Shown: positions 29,301 to 42,790 of the stretch, one piece after another
Layout of the letters: each line of letters opens with the position of its first letter
How positions within the stretch are numbered: the first letter of the stretch is position 1
Source of the DNA: Syngnathus acus
Taxonomy: Eukaryota > Chordata > Actinopteri > Syngnathiformes > Syngnathidae
NCBI RefSeq assembly: GCF_901709675.1
Contig: NC_051088.1
Coordinates: 12,751,693 to 12,815,692, forward strand
Direction of reading: 5' to 3'
DNA: 64,000 bases
The notes under the pieces: generated by a model
Databases searched by the model: none
What the model was told of the DNA's origin: nothing
Seen by the model: only the letters and a program-made list of their open reading frames with translations
Made by a program: the position numbers and the translations under genes

Positions 29301-30775
29301 CAGACAGATGGAGAAGAGCGTGGGTTCCATGGGAGTGATCACAAATTCAGCCCTCATTCGTTTTTCTCCTCCATGCCTCACAAAATCTGGATTGTGCAGC
29401 TGCAGGCTCCGTCCCAATTAGTTGCGAGTCGGGGTTTGCTCACAAGCGTCTCCTGGGAGCAGAGAGAGACGGCTGGATCACATTATAGAAAATGAAGAGT
29501 GATCCCAAGTTTTGATTGCGTAATGAGGTGATATCATCATTCAGGACTAGGCGGAGGAAAGTCAGCAAGTATTCCATACAGCTGCGGTCAACTTTTGTGA
29601 CGCACACAAGAGCCTCCGTGCTCTGAGAACATTCCGGGAATTTGTCTTTTGGCCCCAAAATCCACCCTGGGGAACAAATGTGAATATTTTTTAAGATATT
29701 TGCACAAACAAGGGACCTCAAAAAATCACAGTGAAGTCTTCAACCAATATCCAAATCAGAAATTTATCTGCAATTTAATTTCTCTATTTTCAGATCGAGA
29801 CGAAGTACATCCTCGAACAAAGCAATCTCCAGTGCTTCATTGAAAATTGTCATATCAAAGTCCACCAGGAGGGACATAACATACAAATGGTCAGGAGTGA
29901 TGGTGGGTAACCTATTTATGGAATGAATTAGCAGAGACTTCATTTTTGTAATTCTGCTATATGTTGGCTAAAATCTGTTTTCTCTCTCTATGTGAAGGCC
30001 AAACAGCCACTCTGGTTGAAGCACTCCACGGGGAATTGAAAGAACAGGTAAGCGAGAACAAAATGCTTGGCGATAAGACTAACCGAGACTTCATAATTGC
30101 TCCTTGGTCCCATTGTGGTTCTTGGTCAACAGATTTGCCTTGCCGCTTGTGTTTCTCATTGGACACACCAAAACTATCCAAATGTCTCATATGCAATATT
30201 CACTTCTATATTTGCAGCTGGGAGTGACAAATTTGGAGCAACCGACATCCTCATCATCATCCTCATCAGGCCGCTCGGTATTTGTGGGGATTCTGATCAC
30301 CGGTCTGCTGGTTGCCGCCGGCATTATTGCTGGTTACTGCAAATGTCAACGTCGAACTGGCGCCAAGGGAGTCAAATTGGTGAGTAGTTTGATGAGTGAG
30401 ACTGCGGTGGCATGCACCTCCGCCAACTTTGACAAGTGTGGTGAAGTGGAAGTTTGCATACTTAATTCATGACAAAAGCCGTTTGATATTTTAGTGGTGT
30501 CACAATTAAAGAGACACTTATCATATTGACAATAATCTATGACCGTATGAATTTGGAATGTTTAATGTTCTTTGCTCTCTTAGCAGGCAGAGGAGGCTTA
30601 TCCAGTGGATCAGGAGAACCAGGGGAACACCCTCGTGTCCGTGGCTCCGCTCAGCCCCCCGGCAGAAACCCAAGAGAAACCCAACGTGAACGGGGAGACT
30701 CTCGAAGCCGCCAAGACCGAGTCTCCTCCCACCAACGGCCACTCCGCCGCCAAGACTGCAGACACTGAGATGTGA
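20351..30775 (+). CDS. cd34: CD34 sialomucin (haematopoietic/endothelial surface antigen)
   Basis: Eight exons: 20351-20408, 27352-27423, 27715-27947, 28024-28101, 29794-29902, 29998-30047, 30218-30379, 30584-30775; about 317 residues. Exon 1 encodes a signal peptide (MWRMNGISIVLVLCTVLLC). Exons 2-3 encode an acidic Thr/Ser/Pro/Ala stalk, short for a mucin. Exons 4-6 give a small domain with cysteines in VVVC, YSDC, NLQC and IENC. Exon 7 carries GELKEQLGV (across the 6/7 junction), an S-run, one membrane helix (VFVGILITGLLVAAGIIAGY) and a stop-transfer KCQRR. Exon 8 encodes the tail with NGHSA and a final ADTEM. The tail matches CD34 (NGHSA...ADTEL), and DTEM is a PDZ-ligand type end; podocalyxin ends DTHL, so CD34 is preferred. 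Intron 1 is 6.9 kb. An upstream in-frame ATG at 20327 is possible but would weaken the signal peptide. The exon 4 and 5 donors are GTGGGT. Confidence 0.85.
20409..25652. other. cd34 intron 1, 5' part
   Basis: No exon or recognisable repeat family could be supported here, apart from short homopolymers. A C/T- and CA-rich stretch lies at 23190-23360. CD34 genes often carry enhancers in intron 1, but nothing in this sequence identifies one. Confidence 0.4.
25661..25975. mobile_element. hAT-like MITE in cd34 intron 1, 315 bp
   Basis: The right end reads GAGTTTGACACCCCTG and the left CACAAGTATCAAACTCAAGG, an inverted pair with the left tip mutated. Perfect 8-bp target duplications CTTTAAAC flank it at 25653-25660 and 25976-25983. 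GGCCCG-rich inner ends are typical of a fish hAT MITE family. No ORF. Confidence 0.85.
26656..26780 (+). repeat. Old, diverged copy of the teleost tRNA-SINE body
   Basis: GTGTGAATGTGAGTCTGAATG followed by GGGCTGGTGATCAGGCCAGG and TGGGATAGACTTCAGGC follow the order of the SINE body in plus orientation, with many substitutions. It lies about 110 bases before a younger copy in the opposite orientation. Confidence 0.5.
26890..27238 (-). repeat. tRNA-derived SINE-like repeat, nearly full length
   Basis: Read on the minus strand it begins with a tRNA-like head: a B-box GGTTCGATTCC (plus strand 27190-27200) preceded by an A-box-like GGTAGCACGTCCGCC. The body continues with a conserved CATGTTCTCCCCGGGCCC and GGCTGGCAACCGG, and ends in ATGGATGGATGG at 26890. 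Three more copies or fragments occur in this window. All ORFs across it are chance. Confidence 0.8.
28840..29174. mobile_element. hAT-like MITE in cd34 intron 4, 335 bp
   Basis: Inverted ends CAGACATTGTCAACTGGT and ACCAGTTGTAACCTCCTG, flanked by imperfect 8-bp duplications GCGTAGAG (28832-28839) and GTGTGGAG (29175-29182). Inner ends are GGTCC-rich. Noncoding. Confidence 0.7.
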
Positions 30776-31851
30776 AGCCCTCTTTAACCTCACACACGCA
30801 CACACACATACACACACAGAATTCAAAACGCAATTCAGAACCAACTATGTAGTCATCGGGACAGCCATATCTTCCCTTCTTTGGCGGTGTCCTGCAACAA
30901 GCATCAGGAAAACTAGTCGGATAATGATGAAAGTGGCAGTGGTGGACGTTAACGACGGCTCACTTCCTGACTTGTTGACGGCACTTGAGCTAGAGTTGGG
31001 AGACGAGCGCTTTCGGGCGGGGCCGGAATGCATTTTAGCATGACTCACCCTCCACCGGGTCCCGCGAGAGCCGCAGCAGCTTCACACTGCCGACACCCAT
31101 CAGCCGGCGTGTTGGGCGCTCCACCCTTCCCACTAGAACATACGACACATACACACATGTGCCTCAGTCAGTGACGAAGTTTTACTCCCTTGAATTATTG
31201 AGCATGTTGATGTGTGAAAGTGTGTGAGTATCATCCCGACCCCATGCTGGCTTCTACGGCTAACTGTATGCATGCATGACTTCATGTGATCTAGTTTCCA
31301 TTCTAATGTAAACGTGTACAAAAGATATTGTTCCGCTGAAGTTCAACCTCATCATTTTTCACCACAAGTCACGCTGCCAATGTGCCTTAAGGGGCAGGTT
31401 GAAATTCACAAGATTAACTGACTGTATAAATGTCTAACTTGGCAAAGCTACTCATCAGTGTTATTTTCGATTCATTATACAGTATTGTGTATACAATTTT
31501 TTTTTAATCAGTATTCTTATGAGCGGTGTGATGCAATTGTTTTTTTTTTATGCTATGAGCAAGTCTGTTGTTTTGTTTCAACGTGCTAGTTTTGGTTTGA
31601 AAGCTGTTGGAAAACACGAACGCCGTGGCTCATTTAACAAGGAAAACAAATTACATGGGGGTGCGTGGGTGACTTTTTTTTTTTTTTTTTTACATTTTAG
31701 TTGCAAGAGCTTCAACACAGAAGAAAACTACTGTTTTGAATGTTAAACTGGAAAACAATTTGACCTGATTTAATTTTGTATCGTGTCATTACTCACATTC
31801 CAGTCTTTTTTGTTTCACAAGCAGACTTTTTAAATTAGATCAAAACAATCA

Positions 31852-31857
31852 AATAAA
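31852..31857 (+). terminator. Poly(A) signal of cd34
   Basis: AATAAA followed by a T-run and TGTGCTTG-type downstream element, 1.08 kb after the stop codon. This implies a 3' UTR of about 1.1 kb. Confidence 0.65.
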
Positions 31858-31899
31858 TGTTTTTTTTTATGATGTGCTTGTTTTTCTTCTCTTTTCATT

Positions 31900-34430
<2,531 letters not shown>

Positions 34431-34434
34431 TGTA

Positions 34435-34565
34435 ATTGCGTGAATGTGAGGATGGGTTATTTCTTTTTATATGCCCCGGGGTTGGTTGGTAATCAGTCCA
34501 GTCCTGCCTCTGGCCCAAAGCTCACCACCCGAATTAAGGAAAACTGTAAAGAAAATGGATGGATT
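34435..34565 (+). repeat. Degenerate tRNA-SINE 3' fragment
   Basis: GAATGTGAGGATGGG ... GGTTGGTTGGTAATCAGTCC ... AAAGAAAATGGATGGATTG follow the 3' half of the SINE, with large deletions. Confidence 0.5.
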
Positions 34566-34758
34566 GATTACTAAAAACAATTCACATTTACCCAGAGAAA
34601 TGCTAATGAAGGAACGTAACATTTGAACGTGAGGTTAGGGCGCTCCCTGCTGTTCATGAAGGGTCCAACTAAAAATAAATAAATTTGACGCTCTCACGTG
34701 AAAATGCAAGAATAAAATTAAATGGTTCAAATGGCTACCTCTTACATTTAGACAAAAT

Positions 34759-35105
34759 TGTCACGGATCGGATGGAGCAGGGCGACCAAATGCAGCTTGG
34801 ACCAGGGTTTGCTGAAGGGAACTCAAAAGGCAAACTGACATGACTTAACAAACAGTAAATTGACTTAGTAACCGGGACGTGAAACAAAAAGACAGCAGGA
34901 CATGACGACAGCAAGACAGCAAGACAGTACGACAACAACAATGATCCGAAGAAGAATGACAAGCAGACACGACTTAAATACAAAACACGAAACACAAGGC
35001 AGGTGACCGCGATTACATTCATTGATGCGACACAGAAGGGGAGGGGCGACGCGAACAGAAACTATGGCAACCTAGACACAGCAAAACTGGGGACAAGACG
35101 TGACA
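34759..35105. mobile_element. Possible MITE with TGTCACG/CGTGACA ends, 347 bp
   Basis: Short inverted ends TGTCACG and CGTGACA bound an A-rich, GACAGCA-repeating interior. Flanks share AAAT. It resembles a widespread fish nonautonomous repeat, but the family is not assigned. Confidence 0.4.
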
Positions 35106-35601
35106 AAATTAGAATATAAAAAAATAGAATATAAAAACAAGGACAAACAAAGTGGTCAAGTCACTTGATCTACAACAACTAAGTCGGAAGTATCTTACGC
35201 GCTAATAAAGCAATTAAATTTAATTGTATGATGGAGGTTATAGATAAGGGCGGTGCCTGACAGTGCAGAGGATTGTGTGCGTGCGTGCGCGTGTGCGTGT
35301 GTGAGACAAAAAAAACATGAATGACCAAGAGAAATATGAAAGAAACGTGCTAAACTATTATCAAGAGGAAGAAAATAATTTAAATCGTTGTTTTCCTTCA
35401 TATTCTGGGGAAATAAGTTGATGTACACTTGCGCTCTCTTTGACCCAAATGGAAAGCCGGAAACGAAGCCATAGCAAAAGCGGAAGTATGTGAGGAGTGC
35501 ACTCCCTTTTTCATCTTTGTGAAATCCAGCCCGCTCTTTGCCTGTTTGTAAACACATACGTCACAAGCACGTGACGAGTGCGACGCATTTCGATGCAATG
35601 T

Positions 35602-35782
35602 CCAATCAGAAAGCGGAGGTGTGTTCCTATGGGCGTGACCTGTTTGTGTTGCCATGAAAATGTCGTTGCGTAGAGTTTATTTGACAAGCCACGGTGGCCT
35701 CAACCGCAACCGGGAGCTGGATGGGAGGTTCTGGAAGCGGTGTCGTAACTCTTGAGACGCCGTTGCGAAAGATGCGCTCTCG
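35602..35782 (+). promoter_or_regulatory. CCAAT promoter and probable noncoding first exon (candidate mir-29 host transcript)
   Basis: CCAATCAGA at 35602 heads a GC-rich block that ends in a strong donor, CTCTCG|GTAAGTGG, at 35782/35783. A CACGTGACG E-box motif lies just upstream near 35569. No long ORF crosses the block, so a noncoding 5' exon is likely. It points toward mir-29b/mir-29c 6 kb downstream. In mammals the equivalent pri-miRNA also starts upstream in this interval; that link is inference here. Confidence 0.4.
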
Positions 35783-38700
35783 GTAAGTGGCCTTTAAAAT
35801 GAGGAATTTTTTTTATACCTTCCGCGGTGTAATTCCAACCCAAATTCCTAAATGTAAACTTGTTCGGCGCAGGAAGCAAATGTAAAAAAAAATTGCATTT
35901 ACTGTTCAGTACATTCCCCTATTAATATGACGTCATTGTACTTTCACTTATGATTGACTTCGAATGGCCCTTCTGTGTTATGAAAGCAAGAACCCAAATG
36001 AGGCATGGCCTAATACGAAGTGCGTCGTAGGCAGCGTGTTTTTTCTTACCTTACCCGGAAAGCAAGGCCGATATATTGGCGCTCAGCTGTTTCCTTCAGA
36101 ACGTGTGCAAGCACAGCGCGTTCCAGGTTGAGATGACGACGTGCTGGACGGATGCTTGCTGCCGGAGGATGTTGCGCACTTCTATTTACTTCACGAGTGA
36201 GAGGTTGGTGAACTGCTGCACTGCGTAATGACTGAAATGATGCTCGACTATGATCACAATTTACTTTGGTTAATATGTTTGGAATTTAAAAAAAAAAAAC
36301 AACAACAGATGATATTTGTCAATTGTGGCTTTTTAACGCCCCACGAGACTTTTATGATTAATTGCTGTATAAATGAATAGGACTTGACTAATTGACTCGG
36401 TTAGAAGTTTCCAGATCCTGACGTTCAATATTGATTTGATCGCACTTGCGCTGTGCTTGCATTCTATTTAAATACGCAACATGAGCATGTGACAAAAGAA
36501 AGTTACTTGTCGTACCGTTAAATAGGCTTTGAGCAAATGTATGGTATGTAATGCTAGATAAAAAAAAAACAACAACAACACTTTAATTAATTATCCCCAG
36601 ATTTAGTATGTTATCATTAATTTTGGAATTTCACATACGATTTTAGGAATTGATGAACCAAAATGCTGCAGTGCACAGGCCCTGGATCAACTCCATCCAT
36701 CCAGAGGTTTCTATGTCATACGCACTTTTTATTCCCGACGTAAACAAAGCTTTCTGGGTGTAGTTTGCTTAACGAACACCAAGGGGCGCTGTTTGCTTCA
36801 AATCGTTTACCAAGCCCAAATTTGCATGAAGGGAATCGGATCCTTTTATTTGTTTGAGCGCACCGACATTTAACACTGGGCATCAGTTTAAAAAAAAAAT
36901 GTACGTGACGTCATAGCTCAATAATGACGACATAACACAGTAAAAACACATCAAAAGAAGCTATTGTATTATTAAAGCTAAACAGCAAAAGAAGGGATAG
37001 GAATAGTAATAGGACTTTATTTTTATAGCGCCATAACAAAGCGCTTCATCAGAACATAAGATGTAAAAATACAGTAGAAATATCACATAAACATCATACA
37101 AACTTTATAACCATCATACATATGCGTTGTTGCATGAGAAGGTAAATATGTAGGATAATAACAAGACAAGCTTGTCACTATGAGATTCTCTCAACATTCA
37201 AAGTTAGCAGTAGTTGCTGACATTAAAATAAAAACACCAGAATTTACAAGTGCGTCAGAACCTGCCATTGTTTCTGGACAAGGGTCATTTTGGCCAGTTC
37301 AAGACTTTGAGGCCGCAGTTTGCTGAGCTCTGAGGAAGTGTTGAAATCCACCGCGCACTGTTTGACATGTCTTGGAATAATAACAGGTTTTCCTCTGGAA
37401 TCTGCAAAGGGAGTGGGGGGGGATGATGAGGTGTATGTGGAGGGGGGGGGGGGTCACTAATACTTGTTGTTTTCATTGACAGTGTGCATATTTGGGACAG
37501 GAGCCGGTGAGAGCAGATGAGACGAGGTTTGAATTTAACACAGGATCAGGTAAACAGGCATGTATGTTTGTTTGTTTACCTTCTTTTGTTTCTTTTTGCG
37601 TATCAGTGAAATAGGCACCTTTCCAAGAGCTTTGAAAAGTGGCACTGGCACAAGACGTATATGATGAAATTCATACCATGAGAACTTTACTTCAAATCTA
37701 ATGCTTTTTTTTATAGTATACATAGGATATATGATGTAAATTTAAAGTTGTATATGGAAATTTATTTCTGATTTAATTTCTTCTATATTGTTCGGAAGGA
37801 CTAACAGAATTTTCTTTCAATGATTACACAAGATAATAATGAATACATTCGATAAGCGTCACACGGCAAAATTTTCTGTGACTGATTAGCAACATCCCAC
37901 ATTTAAAGGGCCCACATCTATTATTGTTGTTGTCCAAGCTGGTGATGTCCCTTTAAAAGCCGGGTGCTGTCAGGTGATGGAAGAGGCTCGGCCTTACTTT
38001 AGAGTGACGCGTCAGAATGTGTCTCTTGCAAAGAGAGAGAAAGAGAGTGAGACAATCCAAAGAGGTGATAAAGGGGGTGGGGGGGGGAGCAAGGACAGCA
38101 AAGTCATGGAGAAGAGAGCAGGGAAATGTGCTGTTTTGGTCCCTTTAAAGATCTTATGCTCTTGCTCAGCTAGCGATTTTGTCTCAGTGTGATGGAGCAG
38201 CTAACAGTGATACAGAAGCACTGAGAATTAAATGCTGCGTCACACTCGGAAAGAGGAACGGCGCGAGCGTGCGCGAGGCTGTGCGCACGCGCGCACGCAT
38301 CTGTGTGGAGTCTGATCACTTTGTGTGTATTTGTGCTGAAAGTGGCAGGCTAATTGTAGTCGGGCTGTTGTGAGCAGATGAAAATAAAGCCAGCGAGATG
38401 CTGCGAGGGAGGGAGCGAGGGCAAGCGAGTCAGACACAGGAGAGAGAAATGGCTTTTTTTTTTTTTTTTTGGATTAGTTGCTACGTCACTTTTTTTCATG
38501 TCCGGACATAACAAAAAGCTGTGTTAACAGGAGCCCACCGTCATGGAGTTTTCCACGTGGAGTGGACGTTGTGGTTTCGGCCAGACGAGGCTTCCTCATC
38601 TTCCTTCTCCTTGGTAGTTGTGATGTGTTCTTCCCATCACCAGCTACTAAATGTGCCTGTTTGTGCGTGCTGTGTAGCTCCAGCGAGCCGGCAACCCGAG

Positions 38701-39244
38701 TTTCAACATGGATGCTGAAGATGTACCACAATTGTTTTGATAGGATGCGGCTCCAGCTGAAATCGGGCCGACCCGAGGGTTAAACGGCACGCTCTTCTGG
38801 AAGCTACAATGGTCGAGCACGGATGTTTGATCGAGAACTGTCGGGCTGTGGGAGCATGGCTTCTTTTTTTTTTTTTGCCACATGATCTGGAAGGTGACTA
38901 CAGTCACATCTGATCTCGTACGGCCTCAGGTGACGCCATGTTTGTTCACGCCTTCGTCGCGTGGGTGTGTCTGACAAGAAGGACAAAGTTGGTAGCGCTC
39001 GAGTGGAGAGGCGGAGGGAGTCAAGCACGGATGAAAAACCGGTCGAGGTCCCGCTCTGCAATTAGATAACAGATTGGCGTCTGTGGTCATGTGACATGTT
39101 TTCACCTCGCAGGGCTGCTGGGATTTGCTCAAATTCTTTCTAAGACGCATTCGCTCCTGCGTAGTTAGACAAGGCGGCGGTGGTGACGCAGTTCTTTTTG
39201 GGCTGGACTTCTCGTCACCTTGTTTGGCTCGCTCCCACTTCCTC

Positions 39245-39289
<45 letters not shown>

Positions 39290-41600
39290 CTATCATGGAG
39301 AGGAGCAGTGGGAGGGGCTAAATGTCACATCTCAGGATGAGGGAGAGAAAGCGCTGGAGCTAAAGGGAGAAGGCAAGGGAAGCTGTTAACCCTGCTGTCC
39401 TGTTGACTCTGCTTTGGTTTCACTCCCGTTCAATTCCTAAAATCGTTGCCGCATCACACGCCGCGGTGCCAAATGGCGCTCTTGTTGGATCCGAGTCGCC
39501 ATGCTGGCTTTCCGAGGTGCGTAGCGCAGCACAATTGGGTGGCTGATGGAGTTCAGCCATCGATTGATCCAGAATCACTTCTTTCAGTGAAAGGTTTTGA
39601 AGTTTGAGAGACGCCTGTAGTCCAGGGGCGTAGTCAGAATTTTTCTCTAGGGTGGCCTGAGTGGCCATACCGTTTGCATTTTTATAACCACCTTTGGAAC
39701 TGAAAAGTCAGGAGCATACCATCCACAGGAAAGGTCTCATCAAGTGCCCACGTATGCCCAACATGCTCATAATACAAGCAGAGACAAAAGCAACATTTTG
39801 CTGACATTAATTTATTAAATAATGCCATTTTCTTTGCCACTGCTTTATAGTCTACCTTATCTCATACACTGATTCGCTCGTCATTTGTCACCGATGGCCG
39901 ACAACATTTTGCATACGACAGTTAACGTCTCATTCATTCAAATCATGTCTAGAAAGCACAATGACTTTAAAATGGCTTAAATATTCACAACTGTAAACAT
40001 TGCTTTGAACTCTGGTCTGTTTTTGCTTGCATTACAAGTATCTTGCATTATTTGATCCATCTGTGAATTGTATTTCAGTATGTCAAAAGCTTCTACTGGA
40101 TGTGATGCTGGCCCTGGCCACCATGTAGCTCCGCCCTGCTAATTTATGATACTACATTTGAAACCTATTGTTTGTCTTTCAGTTTCCTTGTATCCTTGTT
40201 TAAGTCCTGACTTGAATGAGATCTAGGCAGCTGAGTTGTGTTTGCAAAGTCATTATGGTCATACATAACTAGAAGGGCAGAAAGCCGAGTCGACTCTAAA
40301 CTTTGACTTTGAACTAGGTACGCATTTGTGTAAACTGGATTCTGCATTTGCCACGATCCCATTTTGACCGCCGGCCTCGCTACGAAGGCCTGCTGTCTCT
40401 TTAAATGTTTTATAAGCGTTACACAACCGGTCCAGTCGCACACAAACATCAAGCAGGCACAACGGAGCGTGATAGTCGTGTACAGTCAGCCAAGCGAAGA
40501 AGCCGGTCACCTTACATATACATTGTTAGATGTGCGGCAATTATGTAAACACACATAATATAGTGTATATGACCTCGCAAACAACTCAAAAAGAACAAGG
40601 CTTGGCCTGTTCCATCTGATGCGTGATAAGTACCCTTTTGTCTTTCATCTTACTGTGAAAATAAATAGCGGATGTTTTTAGGTCGACTTGCTTTACTTCC
40701 TTTGTTTGACTTTGAGCGGTGTTTAAACCAAGAGCTATTTGAGGGAGTCGTCGCTCAACGCACACAAAATAGACAGAGTGCTTGTAGGTGTGTTTTCAGA
40801 AGGGATTGTTTATCAGTAGTCCTTTTAGAAAGAGGTGAGTTGATTAACATTTTGAAGCCACTCGGTGTGCTGACGATACCTGGGCTGGCCCCGCCTTCTC
40901 TCACTATGTTATTGAGTGTGCATCATGGCTCCTGTTGCCAACCATTGATTTGTACTTCCTTGTGATCGCAGAGACTGGAAAGCTTCGCTCGTTAATCTTC
41001 TTGATTTGCCTTCTTGATGATCCCACTCCCGTCTGCTCTAACTTTTTATCCTGCTCTGTCGCAATTCAGTGATTATAGGTAAAGTTGACTCCCATCCCAA
41101 ACAGACTACTCCCCCTAAAATGTCAGTTTCTATTTTAGATCAAAACATAAATATTAGGTTCAGAATTCCATCTTTTATTTTTAACATTTATTTCGATTTG
41201 TAAATAGTAGCTGGAATTATGAATTTATACAAATAAAACAAAGGAATTTACCTTGCCGTTCCAATACTTTTGGGCCGGACTGAAGAGTTAGATCATGGTA
41301 TTACATTTCTTGCCACTAGTGTCCATCTGCAGCTCCCATTTAAATGTCTACTGTTGAGAAAACAGCCAAAAATGGTTAACAAAAAGCTTCAAAGTTGCAC
41401 TTTCTGGTGCCTGTGGGAATTTATTTGGTTTACACAGACCACCTCCCACTGAGAGGGTTGCTAGTTTGCTCTTTAAGTGTGTCTGATAAAGCAAATCACG
41501 AATCTTTTTGGTGTTAGTTGGCTATTTTGTCATTGTTGTAATTCTTCAAGGTTCAAGAGTGACTGTTTTTACCACATTCTAGGATGTTCCTGGTCTGAAA
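35783..41600. other. Interval between the candidate host promoter and mir-29b
   Basis: No protein-coding exon is recognised. CpG-rich patches occur at 36040-36190 and 38240-38310, the latter with a GTGCGCACGCGCGCACGC alternating run. A TGACGTCA site lies near 36906-36913. A G-run stands at 37442-37451. ORFs in 38.4-39.1 kb and 40.7-41.0 kb have no family resemblance and no splice support. Confidence 0.4.
39242..39286. repeat. (CT)n microsatellite
   Basis: CT dinucleotides with one TG interruption, in a GC-rich stretch. Confidence 0.9.
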
Positions 41601-41601
41601 T

Positions 41602-41689
41602 GCCCCCCTTGGAAGCTGGCTTCAGATGGTGGCTTAGAGTATTGTCATCCATCTAGCACCATTTGAAATCAGTATTCTTGGGGTGGGAG
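41602..41689 (+). ncRNA. mir29b: microRNA precursor mir-29b (mir-29b-2 type)
   Basis: The 3p arm carries the miR-29b sequence starting TAGCACCATTTGAAATCAGT at 41654. The 5p arm, GCTGGCTTCAGATGGTGGCT, matches the miR-29b-2 passenger strand. The two arms fold back over a short loop (about 41637-41653), and the base is closed by C-runs pairing with GGGGTGGG. miR-29 represses collagen and other matrix genes, DNA methyltransferases and immune targets. It lies between cd34 and the CD46-like genes and 187 bases upstream of mir-29c, as expected of one bicistronic pri-miRNA. It is just outside the tandem duplication, so only one copy exists here. Confidence 0.93.
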
Positions 41690-41787
41690 GTGAGTCACCT
41701 GCCAGTAAAAGTCAGCAGTGCCGGGAAAAGTTCCACTCAATCAGCATCAAGTTGCCAGTGATGATTTGGCAGCCGGAGCCCTTTGTC

Positions 41788-41876
41788 CTTTCTCCAAGGT
41801 TGACCGGTTTCTTCTGGCGCTCAGAGTCTGCTCTTGTTTCTAGCACCATTTGAAATCGGTTACAGTGAAGGACGCA
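41788..41876 (+). ncRNA. mir29c: microRNA precursor mir-29c, copy 1
   Basis: The 3p arm at 41841-41862 begins TAGCACCATTTGAAATCGG and ends GTTA, identical to vertebrate miR-29c; miR-29a would have CATCTG at the seed border. The 5p arm TGACCGGTTTCTTCTGGCGC (41801) matches miR-29c-5p, and the loop is CAGAGTCTG-rich as in the mammalian hairpin. The left boundary of the tandem duplication, 41760, is about 30 bases before the hairpin. The precursor is repeated without change at 51134-51222. Confidence 0.95.
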
Positions 41877-42430
41877 TCTCGTCGCACCTTGAACCAATGG
41901 AAACGTCAACATTACTCTGATAACTGATTCAGACCAAGTTAGACTTTATCCACACACATTTGATGACGTGGACGACTCCAGTAATATAATTGAAAACTGG
42001 ATTCAGCAATGTTTTAATGTTCATTTAACACAAAAATGTCTGCTATTCCTACAATCAATTTGAACTAATGTGTAAACAGTAATAAAATTATGTTTGCCAG
42101 TGACGTCTGTAATTTGGTTTATTGTGATAAATTGACCTCAATAAATAAGCAGTTAAGTATTAGTCCACAAGGTGGCACTGTGGTAAATAGTTAAATCACC
42201 CCAGGTATGGGCATGCATGTAGCTTCTAAAATTTTAATCAGCACATTCTGAATGTCATACAAAGGAATTGTGTGAATTATTGTAATTATGAATTTGCCAA
42301 TAGTATTCTGCTGTTTTTGTGTTCTATATTTACTGTAAATAATTCACAAGCTATATAACAAAGTCTTGACAAGTGGCAGGCCAGTTCAAAACATACATTA
42401 ACACCAGAAACATGATGGCTATTCTTAAAC

Positions 42431-42436
42431 TTTATT
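42431..42436 (-). terminator. Candidate poly(A) signal of CD46-like copy 1
   Basis: TTTATT on the plus strand reads AATAAA on the minus strand, about 1.95 kb after the stop codon. The same hexamer is kept at 51743-51748 in unit 2. Confidence 0.4.
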
Positions 42437-42481
42437 TAATTTACCTTCTAAAACATTTTAAATAGGGGAAAACCCATCAAA

Positions 42482-42790
42482 TTGAACAGTGCTTAAAAGG
42501 TAACGTTTAACTAGTGGCAATTTACAATACATTTTTTTTCAGCCAAGACAAAAGCCTCATGTCACACAGCAGGTTCATGACTATACAAATCTTTGGCAGT
42601 CATAATTCATAAGTTATAAATCAAAGCTTATTTTAAATCAGAGCAAACATTAAGTTAAACAGTGCTTAAAGGTAATGTTTAACTAGTGGCAATTTACAAT
42701 ATTCATTTTTTTTTTTTTTTGTTTTTAGCCATAACAAAACCTCTCACGGCTGTCACACAGCAGGCTCATGACAATGCAAATCTTTGGCAG
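42482..42790. repeat. Two diverged tandem units in the 3' flank of CD46-like copy 1
   Basis: The phrases CAGTGCTTAAA, TTTAACTAGTGGCAATTTAC, CACACAGCAGG and AATCTTTGGCAGTCAT recur in order at 42482-42605 and 42655-42790. The same pair is present in unit 2 (about 51797-52105), so this small duplication predates the large one. Confidence 0.75.

Noticed and set aside
38478-39061. ORFs in the CpG-rich stretch between cd34 and mir-29
   Set aside because: No family similarity, no consistent splice borders, and opposing ORFs on both strands typical of GC-rich noncoding DNA.
41712-41912. Minus-strand ORF over mir-29c, repeated at 50947-51258
   Set aside because: It is antisense to the miRNA hairpin and has no protein-like features; the plus-strand hairpin explains the conservation between copies.
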